Assembly (NCBI GenBank): GCA_028717165.1
Contig: JAQUOK010000118.1
Location: 1 to 5,858 of the forward strand
DNA: 5,858 nt
Direction of reading: 5' to 3'
DNA from: Victivallaceae bacterium
GTDB lineage: Bacteria > Verrucomicrobiota > Lentisphaeria > Victivallales > Victivallaceae
The notes beneath the pieces are model-generated. The model worked only from the letters and a program-made list of their open reading frames with translations, was not told the DNA's origin and did no database searches. The position numbers were made by a program, and so were the translations under genes. This document shows, piece after piece, positions 5,258 through 5,858 of the stretch (position 1 is the first letter of the stretch; the number at the start of each line of letters is the position of its first letter).

Positions 5258-5858
5258 TTACAGTTTCGCTTTTCTCAGTTCAATCTCGAAAAATTTGACG
5301 GTGTCGCCTTCCTCAAAGTCTGCAAAGTTATCCAGTTTGATGCCGCATTCGAGTCCGGCTTTGACTTCCTTGACATTGTCCTGGAAGCGGCGCAGAGAAG
5401 TGACTTCGCCGTTATAGATAAGTTCCTTGTTACGGTAGACGCGGGCTTTGGAACCGACTTTGACGGAGCCCTGTTCGATCATGCAGCCAATGACGTTAAT
5501 GCCTTTTTTGACTTCAAATATCTGCAGTATCCTGGCTTCTCCGAGATCGTTTTCCCGTTTTTCCGGCTCGAGCCGGCCGGTCAGCGCATCGGTAATATCC
5601 TCAAGCAGTTCATAAATAATGTTGTAGAGGCGGATTTCCACGCCTTCTTTCTTAGCCAGCTCATTGACCCCGGGATTGACCTTGACGTGGAAACCGACGA
5701 TTATCGCGTCGGAGGCCGCCGCCAGAATAATATCGTTTTCGGTAATTGAACCGACACTGTTCATAATGACATCCACTTCGATCTTTTCGGAAGGAAGTTT
5801 ATGGAGAGAATCCTGGATGGCTTCGCCGGAACCGCGGACATCGGATTTGATAATGATG
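5258..5858 (-). CDS. infB: Translation initiation factor IF-2, C-terminal part (5' end outside window)
   Basis: IF2 is the GTPase that brings fMet-tRNA to the 30S P site and promotes 50S joining. Only the last 199 residues are here. The frame is open to the window edge, and the GTG at 5776 is an internal Val codon, not a start. The first visible residues (IIIKSDVRGSGEAI) match the family's IIK-D-GS-EAL stretch at the start of domain C1, followed by VDVIMNSVGSITENDI (family: VIHxGVGAITESDV). The final ~95 residues form domain C2, the fMet-tRNA-binding beta-barrel, with VYRNKELIYNGEVTSLRRF, VKEVKAGLECGI and EEGDTVKFFEIE. The G domain and N-terminal region lie outside. It ends with TAA 17 nt before rbfA, so the two are surely cotranscribed. 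Nothing in the visible part looks degenerate. Family assignment is near certain. Confidence 0.97.
   Translation of the reverse strand, partial: IIIKSDVRGSGEAIQDSLHKLPSEKIEVDVIMNSVGSITENDIILAAASDAIIVGFHVKVNPGVNELAKKEGVEIRLYNIIYELLEDITDALTGRLEPEKRENDLGEARILQIFEVKKGINVIGCMIEQGSVKVGSKARVYRNKELIYNGEVTSLRRFQDNVKEVKAGLECGIKLDNFADFEEGDTVKFFEIELRKAKL

Noticed and set aside
5258..5776. A 172-residue gene starting at GTG 5776
   Set aside because: The frame continues upstream to the window edge with typical IF2 sequence (IIIKSDVRGSGEAI), so this is internal to infB.

Overview
All genes in this window lie on the minus strand, so the window is read from its right end to its left end. It looks like a bacterial chromosome of roughly 50% GC (judged by eye). 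Organism: the gene block and the heptanucleotide repeats that read GAACATC on the coding strand remind me of the PVC superphylum, Lentisphaerota/Kiritimatiellota in particular. That is a recollection of repeat style, not a search result, and should be treated as tentative.

Right part (3065-5858): a conserved translation and RNA-maintenance block in the order 3'-infB (cut by the window edge), rbfA, a DHH-family nrnA-like phosphoesterase and truB. This is the usual end of the bacterial nusA-infB operon: initiation factor IF2, 30S maturation factor, short-RNA/pAp phosphatase and tRNA Psi55 synthase. infB and rbfA are 17 nt apart, nrnA and truB overlap by 11 nt, and truB overlaps the next gene by 4 nt (ATGA). 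The one loose joint is the 84-nt rbfA-nrnA gap, which is filled mostly by two kinds of 7-nt repeat and leaves nrnA without a visible Shine-Dalgarno sequence.

Middle (1008-3068): two genes I cannot assign. A 484-residue soluble, acidic protein is translationally coupled to truB, where ribF often sits in other bacteria. After a 105-nt gap holding a 66-nt structured element comes a 166-residue protein.

Left part (1-1007): a sirtuin close in motif layout to E. coli CobB, probably with its own promoter. Its reading frame runs 30 codons past the normal end of the fold, through a heptad array and a double-hairpin element, before stopping. A second copy of the hairpin sits at 20-39 and differs by a compensatory base-pair change.

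No phage, CRISPR, insertion sequence, toxin or defence system is visible. The most notable material is the repeat and hairpin families placed at gene ends, and the two unassigned proteins. I do not see a convincing new multi-gene system.
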